A stretch of 20,716 nt of DNA from CAVPRW01 sp046727435 [NCBI: bacterium] (GCA_046727435.1 JBKPCR010000185.1:1-20716), one strand, 5' to 3'; positions 5,788 to 13,341 are shown, counted from the first letter of the stretch. The notes: generated by a model not told the origin, from the letters alone. Numbers and translations are program-made.

Positions 5788-8691
5788 TCAATGTGACGAG
5801 AGCTCCTCCAGGAGGGCCTTGGCCTCTTGCAGATCGTGGGTATCAAAGCCCTCGGTGAACCAGCCATAGACCTCTGCGAGCAACTGCCGGGCAGCCTCGT
5901 GCTTGCCCTGACGCTGCCAGAGCCGACTCAGGCTTATGGCCGCGCGCAGCTCCAACGCCTTCGCCTGCTGGCGGCGGGCCACGTCCATGGCCCTCTGGAA
6001 ACAGACTTCCGCCTGGGGAACATCCGGGTTCGGGAGTTGAAGCTGCAAGGCCCCCGTGAGACGAGACAACTCAGCCTCCCACCAGCGTTCTTCGGTCGTG
6101 GCCAGTAGCGTCAGAGCCTCCGCCAGGACGGTCAGCCCAGTCTCTGGCCGCGCTGCCTGGCTGAAGGCCTCCGCCAACAGGCTGAGATAATAAGGTTGTC
6201 CCATCTTGATTCCCATGTCTTGATGCACTGCCAGGCCCTGTTGGATGTGGTGCACGCCGGTGGCAGCATCTCCCTCCATCGCCACCGCCCACCCCAGGAG
6301 GATGCGCCCCTGCCCAGCGCGGTGCGTCAGTCCTTGCGCGGAGGCGAAGGTCATCAATGCGTCGGCACGGGCATGGGTGGCTGCGGTCTCCCGGAGGCAC
6401 TGGGAAAGCATCGCAAGAATATATTCCGCATACGCGATACTCGGGGCATGCTCGGTTTGCCGGGCCAGGGCCAGGGCGTCCTGGCTGCGTTGCCGGGCCT
6501 GATCCGCATAGCCCAAGGCCCACAGGGCTCGCACCAGCCAGACGAGGTTGGCAATCCCGGGGTAGAGCCCACCGGCAAAAATGGAGGTGGAGGGCGGCTG
6601 CGCAGCGGAGAGCTCGAGGCTCTGCTCGAAGTGGGTCCTGGCAGTGATGAGATCACCACGATAAAGGGCGACAACCCCCACCGCCGTATGCCCCTCGCAC
6701 ACCAGGACCGGATCGGGCTGGCAGGGCGCCAGATCCAAGAGCTGCTGGCCGAATGTATGAGCCAGGCCTAACCGCCCCTGGGTGGCATGAAACATCGCCA
6801 AGCCCGAGAGCATCCCGAAGCGGTGGGGTGTTGCTCCGAGCTGTTGGCAGAGCACATGGGCCCGGCTGTACGCCTGTCCTGCCTCTGGAGCCCCCATGCC
6901 CTTCGTTGCCATCAACAGCTCCCCCAGGGTGAGCTGCAGAGTCAGCTCCTGCTGGATGCGCTCTGGATTGTCTGGTAGCGTCGCCAGGAGTGCCAACCCG
7001 GTGTGGAGGGCCGCAATCGCTTCATGGTGCGCATTGCGCCGCGCCGCCCTGTCCGCCACTTGCTGCCAATAGTGCACGGCGGGTTGGATTTCCCCACAAC
7101 GTTCGAAGTGGACGGCAAGCTGGGCCGCGATCTCTGCGCCTTGTGCACCATAGCCTGCCCGCAGCCGGGTGCCAATGCGCCGGTGGAGTTCCTCCCGCCG
7201 GGTGCTCCCTAACTCGTCGTACAGCACCTGTCGGTAGAGCGCGTGCTGAAACCGGTAGCTTCCCCCGCGCGTCCCATCGGGCCAGGCTGTCACCCCAGTG
7301 TCTTCGATGAAGTGGTGTTGCGCGGCCAAGGTGTCACATACCGTCTGCACGTCCTTGATGGTATCCTGGACTCCTGCCGTCACTGCACTAGCGGCAAACG
7401 CCTCGCCGACCACGCTGGCTGCTTCCAGAACCTGCCGGGCCTCGGGTGTGAGCTCCTCGATTCGCCGCGTCAGTAATTGCCGAAGCCCCTCTGGTACCCT
7501 CGCTACCTCGGCCGCTGCCCCCTCGCGCAGCGTCCACAGGCCCTCGCGCTGGACTATCAGGCCATGTTGCACCAGATGCTCAACCACGTTCACCATGAAC
7601 AGCGCATTGCCATCCGTACGCCGGTGGACGAATGCCGCCAGGTCTGGCGCCACCAGCCCGCCACAGCGCCCAGCCACATAGGCCGAGACATCCGTGGCGG
7701 GGAGGAACTCGAGGTGCAGCTCCAAGGCCTGCCCCCGCCCACACAGCTCTTGCACCGTGCGCCGCAGGGGATGCGCCCGCAGCATCGCGTCCACCGGGCG
7801 ATACGTCCCCAGCACCAGCAGCTGCGCGGGCTCGAGTTGGTGCCCCAGGTAGGCCAGCGCGTCCACAGTAGAGCTGTCACTCCAGTGCAAATCTTCAAGC
7901 ACCAGCACCAGCGGTGTGTCGGCCGCCAGCATCACGAGCGCGTGGCCGAGCTCTCGCAACATGCGGGCGGGAGTCGCCCCGTGTACCTGGCGCTGCAACC
8001 GCTCCAGCTCAGTGTCGGATACCAGTCCGGGGAATTGCGCCAGCCACATCGGCGCGCGGCGCCGCAACACGGCGATTAGCGGCGCCCCATGGAGCCCATG
8101 TCCGAACCGCTCCAGGGCCCCTAATAGCGCCAGGTACGGCTCTCCCATGCCATAGTGCTCGACGCACTGACCCCGCGTGATCCGCGCGCCGCCCCCGGCC
8201 GTGAGACGGTCCAGAAAGAGGTCGACCACCGTCGTCTTCCCCACCCCCACCTCCCCACTCACGAAGCCGATCTGGGGATGACCGCTGGCGGCACGCTGGA
8301 ACCACTGCTCCAGGATCGCGATTTCGCGCTGGCGTCCCACCAGTGGTCCGGGCTTCAGCGGCGGGGGCTGCCCTGGCTCGCCCCCCACGAGAAAGCGATA
8401 GCCCTCTTGTCCGACCGTCTCCACATAGTGCGGTGTGGTCGCCGAATCGCCTAGTGCCGCCCGAATCTCCCGGATACTCACGCGTAGCACGATGTCGGTG
8501 ACGTGGGTCCCGGCCCACACCTGCTGTCGCAGCTCGGCCTTCGTCAGCAGACGGCCGGGATGCTCGACCAGATATTGCAGCACTGCCACCGAGCGGGGAC
8601 GTAGGGCAATGGGCTGCTCCCCGCGCCACAAGCGGCCGTGCGTCACATCGAGACAGAATGGTCCAAAAGTGAGGTGGTGTGGGGACTCCAT
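5788..8691 (-). CDS. Winged-helix / AAA ATPase / TPR transcriptional regulator
   Basis: This encodes 967 residues. Residues about 5-102 form an OmpR/ToxR-type winged helix (Trans_reg_C: RPRSVAVLQYLVEHPGRLLT, KAELRQQVW, SIREIRAALGD, YVETVGQEGYRF). Residues 117-450 are an AAA_16/STAND ATPase with Walker A GEVGVGKTT (146-154) and Walker B LVLVLEDLHW (261-270). The rest is a TPR-like helical superhelix with recurring LALA/AREAL helices. This is the layout of AfsR/MalT-type STAND regulators, in which nucleotide exchange and a TPR-bound signal control DNA binding. The start at 8691 has AGGA seven nt upstream on the minus strand. The frame stays open to an ATG at 8772, which would add 27 residues. 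It is divergent from the 68-residue protein gene at 8866, and the shared region carries GAACAG repeats that may be its own operator. Confidence 0.9.
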   Translation of the reverse strand: MESPHHLTFGPFCLDVTHGRLWRGEQPIALRPRSVAVLQYLVEHPGRLLTKAELRQQVWAGTHVTDIVLRVSIREIRAALGDSATTPHYVETVGQEGYRFLVGGEPGQPPPLKPGPLVGRQREIAILEQWFQRAASGHPQIGFVSGEVGVGKTTVVDLFLDRLTAGGGARITRGQCVEHYGMGEPYLALLGALERFGHGLHGAPLIAVLRRRAPMWLAQFPGLVSDTELERLQRQVHGATPARMLRELGHALVMLAADTPLVLVLEDLHWSDSSTVDALAYLGHQLEPAQLLVLGTYRPVDAMLRAHPLRRTVQELCGRGQALELHLEFLPATDVSAYVAGRCGGLVAPDLAAFVHRRTDGNALFMVNVVEHLVQHGLIVQREGLWTLREGAAAEVARVPEGLRQLLTRRIEELTPEARQVLEAASVVGEAFAASAVTAGVQDTIKDVQTVCDTLAAQHHFIEDTGVTAWPDGTRGGSYRFQHALYRQVLYDELGSTRREELHRRIGTRLRAGYGAQGAEIAAQLAVHFERCGEIQPAVHYWQQVADRAARRNAHHEAIAALHTGLALLATLPDNPERIQQELTLQLTLGELLMATKGMGAPEAGQAYSRAHVLCQQLGATPHRFGMLSGLAMFHATQGRLGLAHTFGQQLLDLAPCQPDPVLVCEGHTAVGVVALYRGDLITARTHFEQSLELSAAQPPSTSIFAGGLYPGIANLVWLVRALWALGYADQARQRSQDALALARQTEHAPSIAYAEYILAMLSQCLRETAATHARADALMTFASAQGLTHRAGQGRILLGWAVAMEGDAATGVHHIQQGLAVHQDMGIKMGQPYYLSLLAEAFSQAARPETGLTVLAEALTLLATTEERWWEAELSRLTGALQLQLPNPDVPQAEVCFQRAMDVARRQQAKALELRAAISLSRLWQRQGKHEAARQLLAEVYGWFTEGFDTHDLQEAKALLEELSSH

Positions 8692-9060
8692 CAGGGCTTC
8701 CTCGAGGTCAGCTTGAACAGCATTTGAACAGCTCGAGGCCAGAACTCTGCCGAATTTAAACGCGCTGGCCATGGTCCTGAACAGGCAGACAATTGTATCT
8801 TACTGTAACATACAGGTGCAACATGAAACGATCGCACATGGAGGTGGCCTCGCGAGGACGTGCCCATGGACCCATCTCAGCCGACGCTGCCGACCAATCA
8901 TGCTTTCCTGGTGCAGCTCCGAGCCCAGTCCCCAGAGAACCCCATGGCGTGGGAGGGCCGCGTCGAGCATGTGGTCTCGGGACAGGTGACGCACTTCCAC
9001 GCCCTGGAGGAGTTGCTCACCTTCATGCAGAATGTGCTAGATGGCGTGAAGCGGCTATCG
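8682..9060. repeat. Intact copy (copy 2) of the divergent control region and small gene
   Basis: This is the counterpart of 2046-2391 in the same orientation. It carries the regulator start and ribosome site, GAACAG at 8715, 8726 and 8779, TATCTTACTGTA at 8796-8807 and the complete small gene. The first 126 bp align without gaps. Divergence is concentrated in the 8808-8865 leader. Because copy 1 has lost both genes while this copy keeps them, this copy is likely the functional source, or both are members of a dispersed module family. Confidence 0.88.
8715..8784. promoter_or_regulatory. Three GAACAG direct repeats (possible operator), copy 2
   Basis: GAACAG lies at 8715-8720, 8726-8731 and 8779-8784: 11 bp apart, then 53 bp. 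The first two sit in TTGAACAGCAT followed by TTGAACAGCT. The sites lie between the regulator start (8691) and the shared TATCTTACTGTA block, so they would be in its leader or promoter. Autoregulation by the winged-helix domain is an inference from the helical phasing and from conservation in both copies. Confidence 0.5.
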
Positions 9061-9072
9061 GACCGGCGGTAA
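8866..9072 (+). CDS. Small conserved protein divergent from the AAA/TPR regulator
   Basis: This encodes 68 residues with no signal peptide or membrane segment. The sequence runs LPTNHAFLVQLRAQSPENPM, GRVEHVVSGQVTHFHALEEL and LTFMQNVLDGVKRL. The pattern 'HAF-V-Q-x-x-A ... G-R-V-E-H-V-V-S-G-Q-x-x-H-F-x-x-L-x-E-L-x-x-F' recurs, in my memory, as a small unannotated protein in Rokubacteria-like genomes; I know of no function. ATG 8866 has GAGGA (8854-8858) 7 nt upstream; GTG 8860 is in frame but overlaps that spacing. It is divergent from the regulator and kept with it in the duplicated module, which suggests it is a target, partner or modulator of the regulator. A broken copy lies at 2229-2391. 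Confidence 0.75.
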   Translation: MDPSQPTLPTNHAFLVQLRAQSPENPMAWEGRVEHVVSGQVTHFHALEELLTFMQNVLDGVKRLSDRR

Positions 9073-9575
9073 ACACGGTCGACTCCCTGCTTCGAAAGCG
9101 CAACACGAAAGGAGGCATGATCCCAAAACACCCGAAAGAGACGAGCCAGTCGAGGGTTCCACCAGTCGCTGCGCGAGGCATAGCCGCCCTAGGGTAGACG
9201 GCCTTCCCCGCAGAGTCGGCCGAAGCGATTGACCATACCCCTGGGATCCAAGGAGAGGCTGGCTATGATCTGCTCTCTCTTTGGGCTGGGATGCGTCATG
9301 AGTATTCAACACCAAAGTAACAGCAACGTAACACTAAAGTAACACCAGAATATTGCGCCTCCAGACGAAAGTCGTTAACGTGGAGCACTCGAGATGTTTC
9401 ATGAAGATTGTCTGACATAAGGGGGGACGATAGAGCGACCAAACTCTGTCAGTTCAAGACCTCGCCTGGGCAAGTGGGAAGAGGGCTCTGCATGGCAATG
9501 TGGCCGACCGGGTAGTGACGATCAGGCGCTGAAGCGAACGTGGTGTACACCTCAACAACGCAGAGGAGAGAGAGT
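9073..9575. other. 503-bp stretch without a convincing gene
   Basis: Neither strand shows a recognisable protein. A 26-codon frame from ATG 9116 has an AAAGGAGG directly before it, too close for a normal ribosome site. The stretch is richer in A and T from about 9300 on and holds the GTAACA triple repeat (9317-9344). It is the leader and promoter region of the exported protein at 9576, but no clear -35/-10 pair stands out. Confidence 0.6.
9317..9344. promoter_or_regulatory. Three GTAACA direct repeats on an 11-bp period
   Basis: GTAACA occurs at 9317-9322, 9328-9333 and 9339-9344, with exact 11-bp steps and A-rich spacers (AAAGTAACAGC, AACGTAACACT, AAAGTAACACC). This is the layout of OmpR/PhoB or SARP operator boxes. 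It is 231 bp upstream of the start at 9576. The AACAGC within the first unit also occurs in the GAACAGC repeats of the nearby regulator, so the same protein might bind. That link is speculative. Confidence 0.45.
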
Positions 9576-10115
9576 ATGACGCGCAACACTGGAATCGGCT
9601 TGATGATCTGCGCTCTCGTCTTCGTGGCCCTCGCGGGACCAGGGTACGCGGCGGAGGCCACCGTCCAAGCCAATGCCGAGGTCAAAGGCGAAGGGCGATT
9701 CTACCGGGCCACCGAGAATCTGATCGTGTTCTCGGGCTTTTTTCAGGGGGCCATCAATGTGACCAATCAGAAAGGCGACTTGACGGTCAATGCGGCCAGC
9801 CTGACCTGCCCGGGGACCATAGACGTGAACACGACCACCAAGACGACCGAAGGCGAAGGCCGCTGTCTCTTTCTGACGCAGGATGGCACGCACGCCTATG
9901 GGCGCTGGACGTGCACCGGCAAAGCGGGTGAAGGTTGTGCGGGAACCTTCAAAGTGCTCGGGGGCACCGGGAGGTTCAACAATGCCTCGGGCCAGGGGGA
10001 TTTTACGATGACCAGTACGCTCACTGAATTGACGATCACCATCCCGCAAGGCGGCGTCACGGCGAATTTCACTGGCAAGCTAGTGTGGCCAGAGCTGAAG
10101 CTCACCACGAAGTAG
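9576..10115 (+). CDS. Exported protein with dirigent/AOC-like GGTGxF motif
   Basis: This encodes 179 residues with a clear signal peptide (about 1-25, ending GPGYAAEA). The mature part is beta-rich and contains EGEGRCLFLTQDGTHAYGRW, three cysteines near GRWTCTG, GCAGTFK and SLTCPG, and the motif LGGTGRFNNASGQGDF. The GGTGxFxxAxGxG motif is typical of the eight-stranded barrels of dirigent and allene-oxide-cyclase-like proteins and their bacterial relatives. I infer only the fold, not a reaction. ATG 9576 is preceded by AGGAG (9564-9568). It stands alone, followed by a hairpin and then by the glycogen-gene relics. It interrupts the line from the GlgX relic to the GlgP relic, together with the regulator module. 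Confidence 0.75.
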   Translation: MTRNTGIGLMICALVFVALAGPGYAAEATVQANAEVKGEGRFYRATENLIVFSGFFQGAINVTNQKGDLTVNAASLTCPGTIDVNTTTKTTEGEGRCLFLTQDGTHAYGRWTCTGKAGEGCAGTFKVLGGTGRFNNASGQGDFTMTSTLTELTITIPQGGVTANFTGKLVWPELKLTTK

Positions 10116-10149
10116 GGCCCGCCCGTCCGTCATGCAGGTCCCCCAGAGC

Positions 10150-10178
10150 GCGGAGGCCCTGGTACGCACGGCCTCCGC
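10150..10178 (+). terminator. Hairpin after the exported-protein gene
   Basis: GCGGAGGCC (10150-10158) pairs perfectly with GGCCTCCGC (10170-10178) around an 11-nt loop, 34 nt after the stop at 10115. The following TTCAG is not a proper U-tract, so intrinsic termination is uncertain. Confidence 0.4.
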
Positions 10179-10266
10179 TTCAGCCTGGCTCTGGACACCA
10201 TCGACCGGGTACGCTAGTTTCGCAACTAGGGTGCCCACGTCTGGGAAGCGCTGCGCAACCAACAGA

Positions 10267-10590
10267 GGCCGCTCGCCGGCCAACAATGTCCTGAATCTCT
10301 GGTTCGATCCCCTCGTGCAGCAAGCTGTCATGCAGAAGCACCTCGATTGGCTCGGTCTGGTCGAAGAGGAACCCGATGCGGGCCTGGGCAACGGGGGACT
10401 CGGGCGCCTGGCGGACCTCGGATCCTATATCGAGGCGGACCAGCGGCTGTGTGCGTTGTACGCCGACCCGGAGGGGTGGGCGCGCTAGGCTATCCTGAAT
10501 GTGGCTGGATCCGGAAAATTCTCCAGCGACCGTACCATCGCCGAGTATGCGGCCGACATCTGGAAGGTGGAACCATGCCCGGTGCCGTAG
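10267..10590 (+). pseudogene. glgP: Glycogen phosphorylase relic with large internal deletion
   Basis: The frame reads GRSPANNVLNL, then EEEPDAGLGNGGLGRLA. This is the N-terminal phosphorylase signature (family: GRSLxNNxxNL ... EPDAxLGNGGLGRLA). It then jumps directly to DLGSYIEADQRLCALYADPE and GWAR. After an in-frame TAG (10486-10488) comes [17 protein letters not shown] and AEYAADIW, the phosphorylase C-terminus, ending at TAG 10588. A normal enzyme has about 800 residues. Here roughly 600 or more central codons, including the PLP lysine region, are gone, and a lysine-type codon before AILN has become a stop. The first about 130 residues are also missing or unrecognisable. It cannot be an active enzyme. 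Confidence 0.85.
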
Positions 10591-10626
10591 AACGGCGGGC
10601 ACTCGTCAAAGAAAGGACTGCGATCC

Positions 10627-10829
10627 ATGGCGAGTTCTCCGTTCGCAGGCAAGCCAGGCCCAAAGAGATGTTGATCGACCTGGACGCCATCCGTGCCGCT
10701 GGCCTCAAGCTAGGCGTGGATCCGCGTGGCGGCGCGGCCAGGCCCTACTGAGAGCCGATCAATGCCATCGACCACCTGGACATCGCTGTTGTCAATCCGA
10801 CGATAGATCCGACCTTCGCGTTCATGACG
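10627..10829 (+). pseudogene. pgm: Phosphoglucomutase relic with deletion, frameshift and stop
   Basis: ATG 10627, with AAAGGA upstream, begins MASSPFAGKPGPK, the N-terminus of alpha-D-glucose-phosphate-specific phosphoglucomutase. A one-base loss near 10655-10662 shifts the frame to PKEMLIDL. This is joined directly to DAIRAAGLKLGVDPRGGAAR, the internal LGVDPLGG segment of the enzyme. The conserved YWEPI has become Y-stop-EPI (TGA 10749-10751), after which HLDIAVVNPTIDPTFAFMT continues and homology ends near 10829. The active-site phosphoserine loop and everything after the sugar-binding region are lost. The relic lies 36 nt after the GlgP relic, as expected from one glycogen-degradation operon. 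Confidence 0.82.
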
Positions 10830-10854
10830 GGGGTCTTAGCCATTAAGGATTTTA

Positions 10855-10936
10855 CAACTAGTTGAAAATAAAAGATGTGTATCTGTGATTTGCGAGAAAA
10901 AGCATGACATGGAGTGCACTCCCAACTAGATACACA
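10855..10936. promoter_or_regulatory. Cluster of palindromes upstream of pta-ackA
   Basis: The AT-rich 264 bp between the Pgm relic and pta hold several dyads. One is CAACTAGTTG (10855-10864, perfect). TGTGTATCT (10876-10884) is mirrored by AGATACACA (10928-10936). Between them lies the perfect 12-bp palindrome GGAGTGCACTCC (10911-10922). A run of nine G follows at 10965-10973. These could be operator sites for the acetate genes, about 160-240 bp upstream of the start, but no clear promoter hexamers are seen. Confidence 0.4.
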
Positions 10937-11093
10937 AGAATGGCAACCGTATCGTTGGACAGTCGGGGGGGGGTGCCGCAGTAACACTGGGAACATGCAA
11001 AGCTTCGCTGCCTAACGCGGGTCTATTCGTCGCCGAGAGAGCGCGGATGGTGACTCGCCGTCATGACAAGTTTGAGGAGCAAAGGAGAAAGCA

Positions 11094-12077
11094 GTGAGCA
11101 CAACACAAACGACGAGCTTTTCTGGCGAGCGAGCCATGTTTGAGAAGCACCAGCGGTACCAGCGCCTCGTTGCGACGGCGAAACGCCTCGAACGGATGAT
11201 TACCGCGGTCGCGCACCCGTGCGACCAGAGCTCGCTGGAGGGCGCGGTCAAAGCGGCAGAGATGGGGCTCATCAGGCCCATCCTGATCGGTCCGCAGGCG
11301 AAAATGGCCAGAGTCGCGCAGGAGTGTCAGTTGGACATCTCGCCTTATGAGTGCGTTGACGTCCCGCACAGCCATGCGGCGGCCGCCAAGGCCGTCGAGA
11401 TGGTGCGTGAAGGGAGGGCCGAGGCGCTGATGAAGGGGAGCCTCCACACCGACGAGCTGATGGGCGCCGTGGTGCAGCGCGAGACGGGGCTGCGCACCAA
11501 GCGGCGCATCAGCCATTGCTTCGTCATGGATGTGCCGGCCCTCGACCAGGCCCTCATCATCACCGATGCGGCGGTTAACATCTTCCCGACCCTCCAGGAC
11601 AAGGTGGACATCATCCAGAACGCCATCGATTTCGCCCATGCGCTTGGCCGCACGTCACCGAAGGTGGCGATACTGTCGGCGATGGAAACGGTCAACCCCA
11701 GTGTCCCCTCCACGATCGAGGCGGCCGCGCTATGCAAGATGGCCGACCGCGGGCAAATCACGGGCGGGATCCTCGATGGCCCGTTGGCGCTCGACAACGC
11801 GATCGACCTCACCGCGGCGCAGATCAAGAAGATCGATTCGCCCGTGGCCGGGCAGGCCGACATCCTCGTGGTGCCGGATCTCGAGGCCGGCAACATGCTC
11901 GCCAAGAGCCTCACGTTCATGGCGAGCGCCGACGCGGCGGGGATCGTGCTCGGGGCCCGGGTGCCGATTATCCTCACCAGCCGGGCGGACTCGCTGATCG
12001 CGCGCCTCGCCTCCTGCGCCGTGGCGGCGCTGGTCGCGGCGGCGCGACGCCAGGATGCATCCAAGGTAATCGCCTGA
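11094..12077 (+). CDS. pta: Phosphate acetyltransferase (PTA_PTB family)
   Basis: This encodes 327 residues and is predicted to interconvert acetyl-CoA plus phosphate with acetyl phosphate plus CoA in the cytoplasm. Visible family segments are EALMKGSLHTDELMGAVV, MDVPALDQALIITDAAVNIF, QDKVDIIQNAIDFA, GGILDGPLALDNAIDL and DILVVPDLEAGNMLAKSL. These belong to the PTA/PTB family in the short single-domain form close to phosphate butyryltransferases and to the C-terminal part of bifunctional enoyl-CoA hydratase/phosphate acetyltransferases. Acyl specificity is therefore not certain; the acetate kinase downstream argues for acetyl. The start is GTG 11094 with AGGAG (11083-11087) at ideal spacing; ATG 11136 is a weaker alternative. 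ackA follows after 45 nt, so they form an operon. Confidence 0.88.
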   Translation: MSTTQTTSFSGERAMFEKHQRYQRLVATAKRLERMITAVAHPCDQSSLEGAVKAAEMGLIRPILIGPQAKMARVAQECQLDISPYECVDVPHSHAAAAKAVEMVREGRAEALMKGSLHTDELMGAVVQRETGLRTKRRISHCFVMDVPALDQALIITDAAVNIFPTLQDKVDIIQNAIDFAHALGRTSPKVAILSAMETVNPSVPSTIEAAALCKMADRGQITGGILDGPLALDNAIDLTAAQIKKIDSPVAGQADILVVPDLEAGNMLAKSLTFMASADAAGIVLGARVPIILTSRADSLIARLASCAVAALVAAARRQDASKVIA

Positions 12078-12122
12078 TCCTGCGTCTTGGTGCGAGGGAT
12101 AAGACAGAGCAAGGGAGGGGCT

Positions 12123-13304
12123 ATGACTGACACGATCCTTGTCCTGAACGCCGGCTCGTCCAGCATCAAATTCTCGCTGTTCGCGGAGGCCGGCGGCGAG
12201 CCGGCGGTTGTGGCACATGGCCAGATCGAAGGCATCGACACGAGCCCCCATTTCATCGCCAAGGACGCTGCTGGCCGGACGGCAGGCGAGCAGCGCTGGG
12301 CGCAGGGCACCCAGCTCGGGCACGACGGCGCCGTCGCCCATATCGGGGACTGGCTGCAAGCGACCTATGCCGCCCAGCACCAGTTGGCCGCCGTCGGACA
12401 TCGTGTGGTGCACGGCGGCGTCGACTACTCGGCGCCGGTGCGCATCGATCGTGATGTGGTGGCGAAGCTCGAGAAACTGATTCCCCTGGCGCCGCTGCAC
12501 CAGCCGCATAACCTGGCGCCGATCCGGAGCCTGCTGGAGCGCATGCCGCAGCTGCCGCAGATCGCGTGCTTCGATACCGCCTTCCACCGCAGCAATCCAC
12601 CGTTGGCGCAGATGTTCGCGCTGCCCTCGGAGCTGACCGAATCTGGTGTCCGGCGTTACGGCTTCCATGGGATTTCATACGAGTACATCGCCTCGGTGCT
12701 GCCGCAGTTCGACGGACGCGCGGCGCGGGGCAAGACGGTCGTCCTCCACCTCGGCAACGGCGCCAGCATGTGCGCGCTCCAGGCCGGCGCGAGCGTCGCG
12801 AGTACGATGGGGTTCACCGCCCTCGACGGGCTGCCAATGGGCACACGCTGCGGCGCCATCGACCCCGGCGTGCTGCTCTACCTCATGGACGCATGCAGGA
12901 TGGACGCGCGCGCCATCGAGACGCTGCTCTATCACCAGTCGGGGCTGCTCGGCGTGTCAGGCATCTCCAGCGACATGCGCACGCTCCTAGCCTCGAGCGA
13001 CCCCCGGGCCAGGCTCGCCATCGACCTCTATTGCTATCGCATTCAGCGCGAGCTCGGCTCGCTCGCCGCTGCCCTCGGCGGGCTGGACGCGGTCGTGTTC
13101 ACCGGCGGCATTGGCGAAAACGCGGTCGCCATCCGCGAACGGGTGTGCCGCGACGCGGCCTGGCTCGGTGTTGAGCTGGACCCAGCTGCGAATGTTGCGG
13201 GCGGCCCCCGCCTAAGTACGCCCGGGGCCAGGGCCTCGGCGTGGGCGATTCCGACCAACGAGGAACTGATGATCGCCCTGCACACCCACCGGCTGCTCTC
13301 TTGA
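12123..13304 (+). CDS. ackA: Acetate kinase
   Basis: This encodes 393 residues, about the usual AckA length of 400. It phosphorylates ADP from acetyl phosphate, releasing acetate, or runs in reverse. The sequence begins with the phosphate-binding ILVLNAGSSSIKFSLF (residues 5-20). It continues with GHRVVHGG, ACFDTAFH, RRYGFHGISYEYIA and HLGNGASMCALQAGASV, then STMGFTALDGLPMGTRCG, the adenosine-binding FTGGIGENAVAIRERV, and IPTNEELMIA at the C-terminus. All catalytic landmarks (Asn in LNAGSS, the His of HGG, Asp in FDTAFH, Arg in GTRCG) are present. ATG 12123 follows a GGGAGGGG ribosome site. It works with the upstream phosphotransacetylase for substrate-level ATP formation or acetate assimilation. 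Confidence 0.95.
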   Translation: MTDTILVLNAGSSSIKFSLFAEAGGEPAVVAHGQIEGIDTSPHFIAKDAAGRTAGEQRWAQGTQLGHDGAVAHIGDWLQATYAAQHQLAAVGHRVVHGGVDYSAPVRIDRDVVAKLEKLIPLAPLHQPHNLAPIRSLLERMPQLPQIACFDTAFHRSNPPLAQMFALPSELTESGVRRYGFHGISYEYIASVLPQFDGRAARGKTVVLHLGNGASMCALQAGASVASTMGFTALDGLPMGTRCGAIDPGVLLYLMDACRMDARAIETLLYHQSGLLGVSGISSDMRTLLASSDPRARLAIDLYCYRIQRELGSLAAALGGLDAVVFTGGIGENAVAIRERVCRDAAWLGVELDPAANVAGGPRLSTPGARASAWAIPTNEELMIALHTHRLLS

Positions 13305-13341
13305 GTGTAGGCACCCACCCTCTAAGGAAGGGAGACAAGAC

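Noticed and set aside
2046-9060. A 7-kb composite transposon bounded by the two control-region copies
   Set aside because: No transposase or terminal inverted repeats are associated with either copy; the copies carry gene relics, so duplication of a gene module explains them better.
9116-9196. 26-codon peptide after AAAGGAGG
   Set aside because: The Shine-Dalgarno sequence is only 1-2 nt from the ATG, and the peptide resembles nothing.
11345-12668. Long minus-strand frames over pta and ackA
   Set aside because: Antisense shadows of strongly conserved genes in high-GC DNA; no domain is recognisable.
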